Shown piece after piece: positions 1 to 6,481 of a DNA stretch of 6,481 nucleotides (the stretch's first letter is position 1; every line of letters begins with the position of its first letter). The DNA comes from an uncultured Porphyromonas sp. (lineage in GTDB: Bacteria > Bacteroidota > Bacteroidia > Bacteroidales > Porphyromonadaceae). The stretch is from the NCBI GenBank assembly GCA_945875135.1, contig CAMCJO010000129.1, forward strand, positions 1-6,481. Direction: 5' to 3'. Below the pieces are notes generated by a model. That model saw only the letters and a program-made list of their open reading frames with translations. It made no database searches and was not told where the DNA came from. Position numbers and translations under genes: made by a program.

Positions 1-60
1 GAGATTAGAGATCCGATCACTCTGATAGCTCCGATGGTTCCGATAGCTAACAGCCGATAG
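1..60 (+). CDS. Possible C-terminal tail of an upstream protein (partial)
   Basis: Frame 1 is open from the window edge to a TAG stop at 58-60 and reads EIRDPITLIAPMVPIANSR. The other two plus-strand frames close earlier within this stretch, and the region after 60 has no long open frame, so this is where an upstream co-directional gene would most naturally end. Nineteen residues are too few to recognise a family. The stretch also contains degenerate 9-bp units (CTGATAGCT, CCGATGGTT, CCGATAGCT at 22-48, and CCGATAGCC at 54-62), which in this frame give a weak three-residue periodicity. It could equally be non-coding. Confidence 0.25.
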   Translation, partial: EIRDPITLIAPMVPIANSR

Positions 61-141
61 CCAATCCATGGCTGACACATATATTATGATGAGTTCATCT
101 ATTCCCTCGCTGGTCGCTCATGTGTAGCTTCTGACAGAGCA

Positions 142-182
142 ATTATAGAGACGGTTGACTTTTGCGACAGTCTCATTATAAT
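142..182. promoter_or_regulatory. Inverted repeat containing a sigma70-like -35/-10 pair
   Basis: ATTATAGAGAC (142-152) pairs with GTCTC-AT-TATAAT (170-182): all 11 bases match, with a 2-nt bulge (175-176) and a 17-nt loop. The same stretch contains TTGACT (155-160) and TATAAT (177-182) separated by 16 bp, close to the classical E. coli-type promoter. Bacteroidetes primary sigma factors prefer a different consensus, so this may be an operator, an alternative-sigma or foreign-type promoter, or coincidence. There is no T tract to make it a convincing terminator. Confidence 0.3.
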
Positions 183-256
183 GCGCCAGCCCTGGGACGA
201 TACGTTTTCAAACGCTCTCCGCTACTTGATTTGCAGAGTAGTCGGTGGCGACGATA

Positions 257-269
257 AGGCGTCACGCCT
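257..269. repeat. 13-bp perfect palindrome AGGCGTCACGCCT, candidate operator
   Basis: AGGCGT and ACGCCT are perfect reverse complements around a central C at 263. The palindrome ends 10 bp before the -7-like box at 280-287, so it would occupy the spacer and -33 region of that promoter, where a repressor or activator could act. Its binding protein is unknown. It is also short enough to arise by chance in G+C-rich DNA. Confidence 0.3.
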
Positions 270-279
270 CAAAAATGTG

Positions 280-287
280 TACCTTTG
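280..287 (+). promoter_or_regulatory. Bacteroidetes-type -7 box (TACCTTTG) for the ABC-F gene
   Basis: TACCTTTG matches the Bacteroidetes -7 consensus TAnnTTTG at every defined position. The expected -33 TTTG is not evident; a palindrome lies there instead. Transcription would start near 291-294 and give a leader of about 110 nt before the ATG at 401. The identical 11-mer GTACCTTTGTG occurs upstream of the methyltransferase gene (2117-2127), which supports both as promoter elements. Confidence 0.5.
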
Positions 288-306
288 TGCAGATTAGCCC
301 GTCTCT

Positions 307-2023
<1,717 letters not shown>

Positions 2024-2035
2024 AGAGACCACACG

Positions 2036-2054
2036 CCTATGGCTCGCATCCTCG
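2036..2054 (+). repeat. Left copy of 19-bp direct repeat flanking the R-M module
   Basis: CCTATGGCTCGCATCCTCG here is identical to 4142-4160. The flanking bases differ on both sides (G2035 versus C4141, G2055 versus C4161), so the perfect repeat is exactly 19 bp. This copy starts 12 bp after the ABC-F stop codon and contains the ruvX ATG with its next four codons. It is best read as one half of a target duplication created when the R-M module inserted. Confidence 0.85.
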
Positions 2055-2074
2055 GAAACGGAAGAGGCACTTGA
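2039..2074 (+). pseudogene. ruvX: Orphaned 5' stub of ruvX at the left insertion junction
   Basis: ATG at 2039-2041 begins MARIL exactly as the intact ruvX at 4145 does. After 16 nt of identity the frame runs into R-M-associated sequence (GNGRGT) and stops at TGA 2072-2074, giving 11 codons. It sits 15 nt after the ABC-F stop, a spacing typical of a co-transcribed neighbour, so this was probably the original ruvX start. If still translated, it would only yield an 11-residue peptide. Its value is as a marker of the insertion site. Confidence 0.7.
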
Positions 2075-2083
2075 CTGGGTATT

Positions 2084-2103
2084 CTATCTATGGTATGAGA
2101 TAG
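2084..2103. promoter_or_regulatory. Candidate operator: inverted repeat CTATCT-N8-AGATAG
   Basis: CTATCT (2084-2089) and AGATAG (2098-2103) are perfect 6-bp inverted repeats with 8 bp between them, so half-sites are 14 bp centre to centre. The repeat ends 14 bp upstream of the -7-like box at 2118-2125 and so covers the -33 region. A dimeric DNA-binding protein here could block or activate transcription; the helix-turn-helix domain of the methyltransferase encoded just downstream is the obvious candidate. CTATCTAT recurs at 2178-2185 inside the methyltransferase gene. Binding is inferred, not shown. Confidence 0.4.
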
Positions 2104-2117
2104 TCCCCTTTTTCTTG

Positions 2118-2125
2118 TACCTTTG
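2118..2125 (+). promoter_or_regulatory. Bacteroidetes-type -7 box (TACCTTTG) for the R-M operon
   Basis: TACCTTTG fits TAnnTTTG and lies within the identical 11-mer GTACCTTTGTG also found before the ABC-F gene. Transcription would begin near 2129-2132, giving a leader of under about 10 nt before the ATG at 2139, or slightly more for the ATG at 2145. No clear -33 TTTG is visible; an inverted repeat occupies that region. The box is inside the inserted DNA, so the module carries its own promoter. Confidence 0.5.
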
Positions 2126-2138
2126 TGAAGAGACGACG

Positions 2139-3413
2139 ATGACAATGGAGTACACAATCAACGAAGTAGCCGATAAACTATCTATCTCCATCAAGTCTGT
2201 GCGCAGGCTTGTGGCGAGTGGCGAAATAGAGGCAGAAAAGAGGGGTGGGGTCTACCGAATCCCCCAAAAGGGGTTCGATAAGTACCTCACTGCGCTTCGG
2301 ATAGGTAGAGAAGAGGCTCCTGAGCCTCAACAGCTATTCCCATTGAACTCTATTCCTCAGTCGCCCATAGGCAGAAGTGAGTCCATCAACTGGGTGGACA
2401 TATCAGATATGTGGGATAACCCATCTCCCTCTACGCTCACGTTTGTAGACCTATTCTGTGGTGCTGGAGGGTTAAGTAAGGGGTTAGAACTGGCTGGACT
2501 AGACGGCATTTGCGGGCTTGATTGGTTCCCAGAGGCTACCGAAACATATAGACGAAACTTCCGCCATCCTTGCGTCTACGGAGACATCACAAGAGAAGAG
2601 GTCAAAGCACTCTTCTACAGAACGGTCGAAAAAGAACTAAATGGCAGGCGACTGAATGTAATCGCAGGTGGCTTCCCCTGTCAAGGGTTTAGTATGGCTG
2701 GACATCGTATTGTAGACGACCCTCGCAACTCCCTATACAAAGAGCTGCTCGAAATAGTCCAGACGCTACAGCCCGACTTTGTTATTTGCGAAAACGTAAA
2801 GGGGTTGCGTAGTATGCTCAAGGGAGCCGTAGAGAAGAAGATCCTATCAGACTTTCAGCAGGCTGGCTATCGTATGAATGTGGCTACGTTGATGTCTGCC
2901 GACTACTATACGCCACAGAAGCGTGAGCGAGTCATCTTCATTGGGAACCGTATCGGGTGCTCTAACTTGCACCCAGCACCTCTGCTCACTCCCAACCACT
3001 ATATTACTACGGGGGAAACTATAGGAGATCTTATAGACCACCCAATAGACAAGGGCTTCAACCACGTCCCAACGAAGCACTCCAAAGAGATGCAAGAAAA
3101 AATAGCCCGCTGTCCCGAAGGTCAGAGTCTCTATAAAGGCTACTCTGATGCATGGAAGAAGTGCCCCTGGAATGAGCCTAGCTGTACAATCAAGGAGAAT
3201 CATGGAGGCGTGAACCTGCACCCTCGTCTGCCAAGGGTCTTGACAGCAAGAGAAATGGCAAGACTGCAATCCTTCCCAGACTCGTTTATTTTCCAAGGGT
3301 CAAAGAGTAAACAGCTGGTTCAGATCGGCAATGCTGTACCGCCTTTTCTCGCAAAGGCTATTGGCTTAGCTATTCGTAAGTCCTACACATCAAAAGAAGA
3401 TATGCTGCTATGA
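2139..3413 (+). CDS. C5-cytosine DNA methyltransferase with N-terminal HTH
   Basis: The enzyme transfers a methyl group from S-adenosylmethionine to C5 of cytosine in a DNA recognition site, protecting the host from the partner endonuclease. With the start at 2139 it has 424 residues. Residues 4-50 (YTINEVADKLSISIKSVRRL, then a GGVYRIP wing) look like an excisionase/MerR-type helix-turn-helix. The catalytic core shows motif I FVDLFCGAGG (102-111), motif IV GGFPCQGFS (177-185, nucleophile C181), motif VI ENV (218-220), motif VIII QKRERVIFIG (260-269), motif IX around RLQSFPDSF (375-383) and motif X QIGNAVPP (395-402). The target-recognition region (about 270-362) is short, and I cannot deduce the site. 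The frame stays open back to 1863, but that part overlaps the ABC-F gene; ATG 2139 or 2145 fits the promoter and the domain start. The gene is more A+T-rich than the ABC-F gene and uses more AGA codons. Confidence 0.93.
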   Translation: MTMEYTINEVADKLSISIKSVRRLVASGEIEAEKRGGVYRIPQKGFDKYLTALRIGREEAPEPQQLFPLNSIPQSPIGRSESINWVDISDMWDNPSPSTLTFVDLFCGAGGLSKGLELAGLDGICGLDWFPEATETYRRNFRHPCVYGDITREEVKALFYRTVEKELNGRRLNVIAGGFPCQGFSMAGHRIVDDPRNSLYKELLEIVQTLQPDFVICENVKGLRSMLKGAVEKKILSDFQQAGYRMNVATLMSADYYTPQKRERVIFIGNRIGCSNLHPAPLLTPNHYITTGETIGDLIDHPIDKGFNHVPTKHSKEMQEKIARCPEGQSLYKGYSDAWKKCPWNEPSCTIKENHGGVNLHPRLPRVLTAREMARLQSFPDSFIFQGSKSKQLVQIGNAVPPFLAKAIGLAIRKSYTSKEDMLL

Positions 3414-4120
3414 ATGATTACTATGCGAGGTCGATAGCTTTTCAAAAAGAACTGATTAAGTATGCGAGTTCCATCTTTCAGACTTATGGACGGGAGCTTG
3501 TGCTAAGACTAGAGGAGTACAATCTCCTCCAAAACAAAAACAACTGCATTGAGTCTTCTACGGCAATAGGGTTTGTCTTGGAAGAGTTTATCGTCTCTAA
3601 GTTAGAGATGTACACTCATTGTGCCGAGGAGAGTTACCGAATAGACCGCTTCATAGGCTCTACCACATCCGAGAGCTATGATTGCTTTGCGGAGCAAGAT
3701 AATGTCAGGTATTTGGTCAACATAAAGGCGGAAAAGAGTGGTGTAAAAAACAATGCCATTGCTGCTATTAGCCAACTGCATAAGAACTACTGTCTTGAAG
3801 AGCCTCAGATGGAAAAGAATTATGTCGTCCTTAAGGTTCGCTACAGTGTAAAGGATGCTTATGAGGATAGTGCCTATAAACGTGCAAAGCCAAGGCATCT
3901 ATACATTGATGGTCTAGAGAGCTTCTGTATAGAGGAGATAGACTTCTCAAATGGACATCAACAGGACAATCGAAGCTGGTCTGAGACTAAGAAGACGAAA
4001 AACAATGGACGACTAATCGTATCCCAATCCTTTAGAGAGAAGAATCGTCTACCAGAGGAGGAGATCTCTTACCAACGCACGTTTCAGATGCTCTCAGACA
4101 TTGTCTCCACAAACAATTAA
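3410..4120 (+). CDS. Putative type II restriction endonuclease, PD-(D/E)XK-like
   Basis: The 236-residue product has no signal peptide or membrane segment. I do not recognise its family by sequence; the call rests mainly on context. Its ATG overlaps the methyltransferase stop by 4 bp (ATGA), a classic R-M arrangement that couples translation. Features compatible with a PD-(D/E)XK nuclease are a helix with E58/E59 (FVLEEFI), D91 in the segment ESYDCF, and a predicted strand YLVNIKAEK (101-109) containing K106. If this alignment is right, Asn104 occupies the usual acidic D/E position of the (D/E)XK pair, with E108 a possible substitute ligand. The C-terminal third is basic and polar (SETKKTKNNG at 191-200) and may touch DNA. 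The gene is the most A+T-rich in the window, a sign of horizontal transfer. It would cut unmethylated sites of the neighbouring methyltransferase. Alternatives are an unrelated accessory protein or a decayed nuclease. Confidence 0.65.
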   Translation: MNDYYARSIAFQKELIKYASSIFQTYGRELVLRLEEYNLLQNKNNCIESSTAIGFVLEEFIVSKLEMYTHCAEESYRIDRFIGSTTSESYDCFAEQDNVRYLVNIKAEKSGVKNNAIAAISQLHKNYCLEEPQMEKNYVVLKVRYSVKDAYEDSAYKRAKPRHLYIDGLESFCIEEIDFSNGHQQDNRSWSETKKTKNNGRLIVSQSFREKNRLPEEEISYQRTFQMLSDIVSTNN

Positions 4121-4141
4121 TCCTCGAAAATGAACTAACTC

Positions 4142-4160
4142 CCTATGGCTCGCATCCTCG
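4142..4160 (+). repeat. Right copy of 19-bp direct repeat, at the ruvX start
   Basis: This copy is identical to 2036-2054 and includes the start codon of the intact ruvX. The DNA unique to the insertion is 2055-4141 (2,087 bp); module plus one repeat copy is 2,106 bp. Recombination between the copies would restore the uninterrupted ABC-F-ruvX junction without damaging either gene. Confidence 0.85.
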
Positions 4161-4570
4161 CTATCGACTACGGTACCAAGCGCACCGGGCTGGCGGTGAC
4201 CGATCCGCTACAGATCACTCCGGGGGCGCTCGACACGGTGCCTACGCATCAGCTCCTCAACTATCTGGCGGACTACCTGGGGCGTGAGGAGGTGGAGACG
4301 ATCGTCCTCGGCAAGCCGACACAGATGGACGCAACACCCTCGGCGACGTGGCAGGCGATACAAGCTTTGGCTAAGAAGCTGAGTCAGCTCTATCCCCAGA
4401 TACTTCTAGAGTATGTGGACGAGCGCTTTACCTCTGTCTTGGCGCAGCAGACGATCCGCGAGGCAGGCATCGGCAAGCAGCGACGCCGACAGGACAAAGG
4501 GCTGGTGGATCGTGTCAGTGCGACCATCATTTTACAGAGCTATCTGGAGAGCTTGCGTATGCTTCACTAA
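4145..4570 (+). CDS. ruvX: Holliday junction resolvase-like RNase H-fold protein RuvX (YqgF)
   Basis: The 141-residue cytoplasmic protein is of normal family length. RuvX/YqgF is an RNase H-fold nuclease, implicated as a Holliday junction resolvase and in 16S rRNA 5' end maturation in some bacteria. The family motifs are all visible: AIDYGTKRTGLAVTD (6-20) with catalytic D8, VLGKP (54-58), DERFTS (92-97) with E93, and KGLVDRVSATIILQSYL (118-134) with D122. The start at 4145 gives the canonical N-terminus and lies in the right-hand 19-bp repeat. The gap to def is 26 nt, and the three genes from ruvX on look like one transcription unit. No TAnnTTTG box is evident in 4121-4144 or in the last few hundred bases of the endonuclease gene, so expression probably depends on read-through from the R-M promoter. 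Confidence 0.95.
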   Translation: MARILAIDYGTKRTGLAVTDPLQITPGALDTVPTHQLLNYLADYLGREEVETIVLGKPTQMDATPSATWQAIQALAKKLSQLYPQILLEYVDERFTSVLAQQTIREAGIGKQRRRQDKGLVDRVSATIILQSYLESLRMLH

Positions 4571-4596
4571 AAACAGAGAATTAACCGATTACAGTT

Positions 4597-5163
4597 ATGG
4601 CTAAGACCTTACCTATATACCTTTACGGGCATCCCGTCCTACGCAATATGAGCGAGGATATAACGCCTGACTACCCGAACCTCTCCGAGCTGATCGCAGA
4701 TATGTGGCAGACGATGTATGAGAGCGACGGCATCGGACTGGCGGCTCCGCAGATCGGGCGCAACATACGTCTGCAGGTGATCGATGCCACGCCTATTGCT
4801 GAGGAGTACCCTGAGTGTGCTGAGCTCAAGCTAGTCATGATCAATGCGCACATGCGTTCCCTGAGCGAGGAGACCTGCTCGGAGGCTGAGGGTTGCCTAA
4901 GCTTGCCTGGCATTAACGAGCGGGTCGTACGACCAGAATCGATCGTGGTGGACTACATGAATGAGCAGTTCGAGCCACAGCATCTAGAGCTCTCGGGCTA
5001 TGCCGCTCGGGTGGTGCAGCATGAGTATGATCACCTAGATGGCAAACTCTTTGTGGATCACATCTCGGCGATGCGTAAGCGCTTGATCAAAAAGAAGCTA
5101 CAGCACATAGCCGACGGGCGGGTACGTGTCGGCTATCCCGTCATGCGTAATCCGATACATTAG
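4597..5163 (+). CDS. def: Peptide deformylase
   Basis: This 188-residue metalloenzyme removes the formyl group from the N-terminal methionine of nascent proteins at the ribosome exit; it is normally essential. The three signature motifs are intact: [10 protein letters not shown] (45-54), EGCLSLPG (98-105) with metal ligand C100, and QHEYDHLDG (141-149) with ligands H142 and H146 and catalytic E143. Length and motif spacing are usual for the family. A basic stretch ([10 protein letters not shown], 160-169) follows the catalytic helix. The ATG at 4597 is preceded by an A-rich 26-nt gap from ruvX, and the next gene begins 5 nt after the def stop, so the genes are very likely co-transcribed. No dedicated def promoter is visible. 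Confidence 0.96.
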   Translation: MAKTLPIYLYGHPVLRNMSEDITPDYPNLSELIADMWQTMYESDGIGLAAPQIGRNIRLQVIDATPIAEEYPECAELKLVMINAHMRSLSEETCSEAEGCLSLPGINERVVRPESIVVDYMNEQFEPQHLELSGYAARVVQHEYDHLDGKLFVDHISAMRKRLIKKKLQHIADGRVRVGYPVMRNPIH

Positions 5164-5168
5164 TCCTT

Positions 5169-6481
5169 ATGCGCCCGCTACTACGATCACTCTCTCTGCT
5201 GCTCTGCACGCTCTGTGTGTGGAGCACTACGCTCTGGTCGCAGATAGATACGGAGCGGGTGATGACGATCGGGCGCAATGCGATCGGCTTCAAGGATTAT
5301 GTGGTCGCCATCGAGCACTTTAACCAAGTGATCGAGGTGTCGCCCACGATGGCCGACCCGTACTACTACAGAGCTTTTGCAAAGCTTATGCTGGGTGACT
5401 ATGCGGGTGCCGAGCGAGATGCGACGCTCTGCCTGGAGCGCAACCCTTTCCTCTCTAGAGCCTACATGGTACGGGGGGCGGCACGGCACAATCTGCAGCA
5501 CTATGCGGAGGCGGCGACAGACTATGCGCAAGCGCTCAAGATCACGCCAGACGACTTTTACCTCTCGTTCAACTTAGCGGGCTCGCTCTATGGAGCCGAG
5601 CAGTATGAGCGTGCCGACTCGGCAGCACGCGCCTTGACGCAACGTCACCCGAAGGAGGCGCGGGGCTACTTCCTCGCAGCGGAGATAGCTTTGCGACGGC
5701 AAGACACGGTCGCGGCGGAGGGACGGATAGCCGAGGGCTTGGCGATAGACTCGCTGAGTGCTGCGCCTTATCGGATGCTCTCGACGATCGCTTACCTGCG
5801 GGGAGACTACGAGGGGGCGCTACGCTATCACGACAAGAGCATAGAGCAGGAGCCGGGCCAAGCTAGCGACTACATCAATCGTGGACTGACACGCTACAAG
5901 CTGAAAGAGTACCGCGGTGCTATGGAGGACTACAATCAGGCACTCCTCCTAACGCCTCACGATGCGGTCGCTCGCCACAACCGCGCCTTGCTACGTATTG
6001 AGGTGGGCGACCTGCAGGGAGCTCGCGAAGATCTGCTAGAGGTGGTGCGCCTGCAGCCGACCAATCTGACGGCACACTTTAACTTAGCTTTGGTACAGAC
6101 TCAGACGGGACAGTATCGTGAGGCGATCGAGACGCTAGACTATATATTAGGCCGTCGACCTGAGTTCCTCTCGGGTTACTATCAGCGCTCGGAGGTGAAG
6201 CGTCTGCTCGGTGATGCTGCTGGAGCCGACAGAGACTACTGGTTCGCCTACAAGCTAGAGCGTGGGCAGGTCAAAGCGCCTAAGCCAACCATCGCCGACA
6301 GCACCGCCTCGAGTGTTGCTAGCGAAGAACTATACGCACTAGATCATCACGCAGAGCTACAGTCTGCGAGCAGCGACGCGACGCCCTCTTCGATTACTAC
6401 GGGAGGCAATTCACTACGCGGATCGATCCAAGAGCAAGCCACCTCGTCAGAGGCTTGCCCCGCTTACGAGCTGACCTACTT
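5169..6481 (+). CDS. Exported TPR-repeat protein (3' end cut by window)
   Basis: The frame stays open from ATG 5169 to the window edge: 437 full codons without a stop, so the C-terminus is missing. Residues 1-24 form a signal peptide (basic MRPLLR, then a leucine-rich core to about WSTTLWS), with cleavage plausible near S24-Q25; a Cys-based lipobox is not clear. About ten 34-residue tetratricopeptide repeats follow from about 29 to 367, with the usual Y/A/G/P spacing, for example the block ending in ALKITPDD and the one containing YKLKEYRGAMEDYNQAL. The tail from about 372 is rich in Ser, Thr and Ala and looks disordered. TPR arrays are protein-binding scaffolds; the periplasm or outer membrane is the likely location. 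From memory, Bacteroidales carry similar proteins starting QINTDRVMTIGRNAL, of unknown function. Translation is probably coupled to def, 5 nt upstream. Confidence 0.88.
   Translation, partial: MRPLLRSLSLLLCTLCVWSTTLWSQIDTERVMTIGRNAIGFKDYVVAIEHFNQVIEVSPTMADPYYYRAFAKLMLGDYAGAERDATLCLERNPFLSRAYMVRGAARHNLQHYAEAATDYAQALKITPDDFYLSFNLAGSLYGAEQYERADSAARALTQRHPKEARGYFLAAEIALRRQDTVAAEGRIAEGLAIDSLSAAPYRMLSTIAYLRGDYEGALRYHDKSIEQEPGQASDYINRGLTRYKLKEYRGAMEDYNQALLLTPHDAVARHNRALLRIEVGDLQGAREDLLEVVRLQPTNLTAHFNLALVQTQTGQYREAIETLDYILGRRPEFLSGYYQRSEVKRLLGDAAGADRDYWFAYKLERGQVKAPKPTIADSTASSVASEELYALDHHAELQSASSDATPSSITTGGNSLRGSIQEQATSSEACPAYELTY

Noticed and set aside
22..62. Degenerate 9-bp tandem units resembling CCGATAGCT
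   Set aside because: There are only three adjacent imperfect units plus one displaced unit, in a possible coding tail; too short and divergent for a CRISPR, iteron or regulatory array.
2847..3296. 149-codon reverse-strand open frame inside the methyltransferase gene
   Set aside because: It is antisense to methyltransferase motifs VIII-IX, with no promoter box or family features.
2055..4141. Possibility that the R-M module is a conventional transposon or integron cassette
   Set aside because: No transposase, integrase, terminal inverted repeats or attC-like structure is visible; only the 19-bp direct repeats bracket it, so I annotate an insertion with target duplication and not a named element.
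5126..5577. Short open frames around the start of the TPR gene on both strands
   Set aside because: They overlap a long frame with signal peptide and TPR periodicity; the short products have no plausible domain content.

Overview
The window looks like a chromosomal segment of a Bacteroidales bacterium, most plausibly a Porphyromonas-type organism of moderately high G+C. Three things point there: two promoter-like boxes matching the Bacteroidetes -7 consensus TAnnTTTG (both read GTACCTTTGTG), A-rich rather than Shine-Dalgarno-like start regions, and a YkpA/YbiT-type ABC-F protein and a TPR lipoprotein/exported protein of the kind I know from Bacteroidales. The genus is inference; no rRNA or other marker is present.

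Layout, all on the + strand. 1-60 may be the 3' end of an upstream gene. 61-400 is non-coding with regulatory-looking structure: an inverted repeat containing a TTGACT/TATAAT pair, a 13-bp palindrome, a Bacteroidetes-type promoter, then a foldable leader of about 110 nt with a 29-codon leader ORF that stops 4 nt before the next start. 401-2023 encodes a two-domain ABC-F ATPase whose second ATPase site is degenerate. 2139-4120 is a compact type II restriction-modification (R-M) module: a C5-cytosine methyltransferase with an N-terminal excisionase/MerR-like helix-turn-helix, overlapping by 4 bp a putative PD-(D/E)XK-like restriction endonuclease. 4145-4570 is ruvX, 4597-5163 is def, and 5169 to the edge is a secreted TPR-repeat protein, cut by the window.

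The main discovery is how the R-M module sits. The 19-bp sequence CCTATGGCTCGCATCCTCG occurs perfectly at 2036-2054 and 4142-4160. The right copy is the start of ruvX (ATG plus four full codons and one base). The left copy lies 12 bp after the ABC-F stop codon, exactly where ruvX would begin in an uninterrupted ABC-F-ruvX-def-TPR gene string. The R-M module therefore appears to have inserted at the ruvX start codon with a long target duplication, regenerating an intact ruvX and leaving an 11-codon ruvX stub at the left junction. There is no transposase or integrase. The R-M genes are visibly more A+T-rich than their neighbours, consistent with recent acquisition.

Functionally, the insertion separates ruvX and the normally essential def from the ABC-F promoter and puts them downstream of the R-M promoter. 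A 6-bp inverted repeat just upstream of that promoter is a natural candidate operator for the methyltransferase's own DNA-binding domain, so the module may control its own expression and possibly that of the housekeeping genes behind it.
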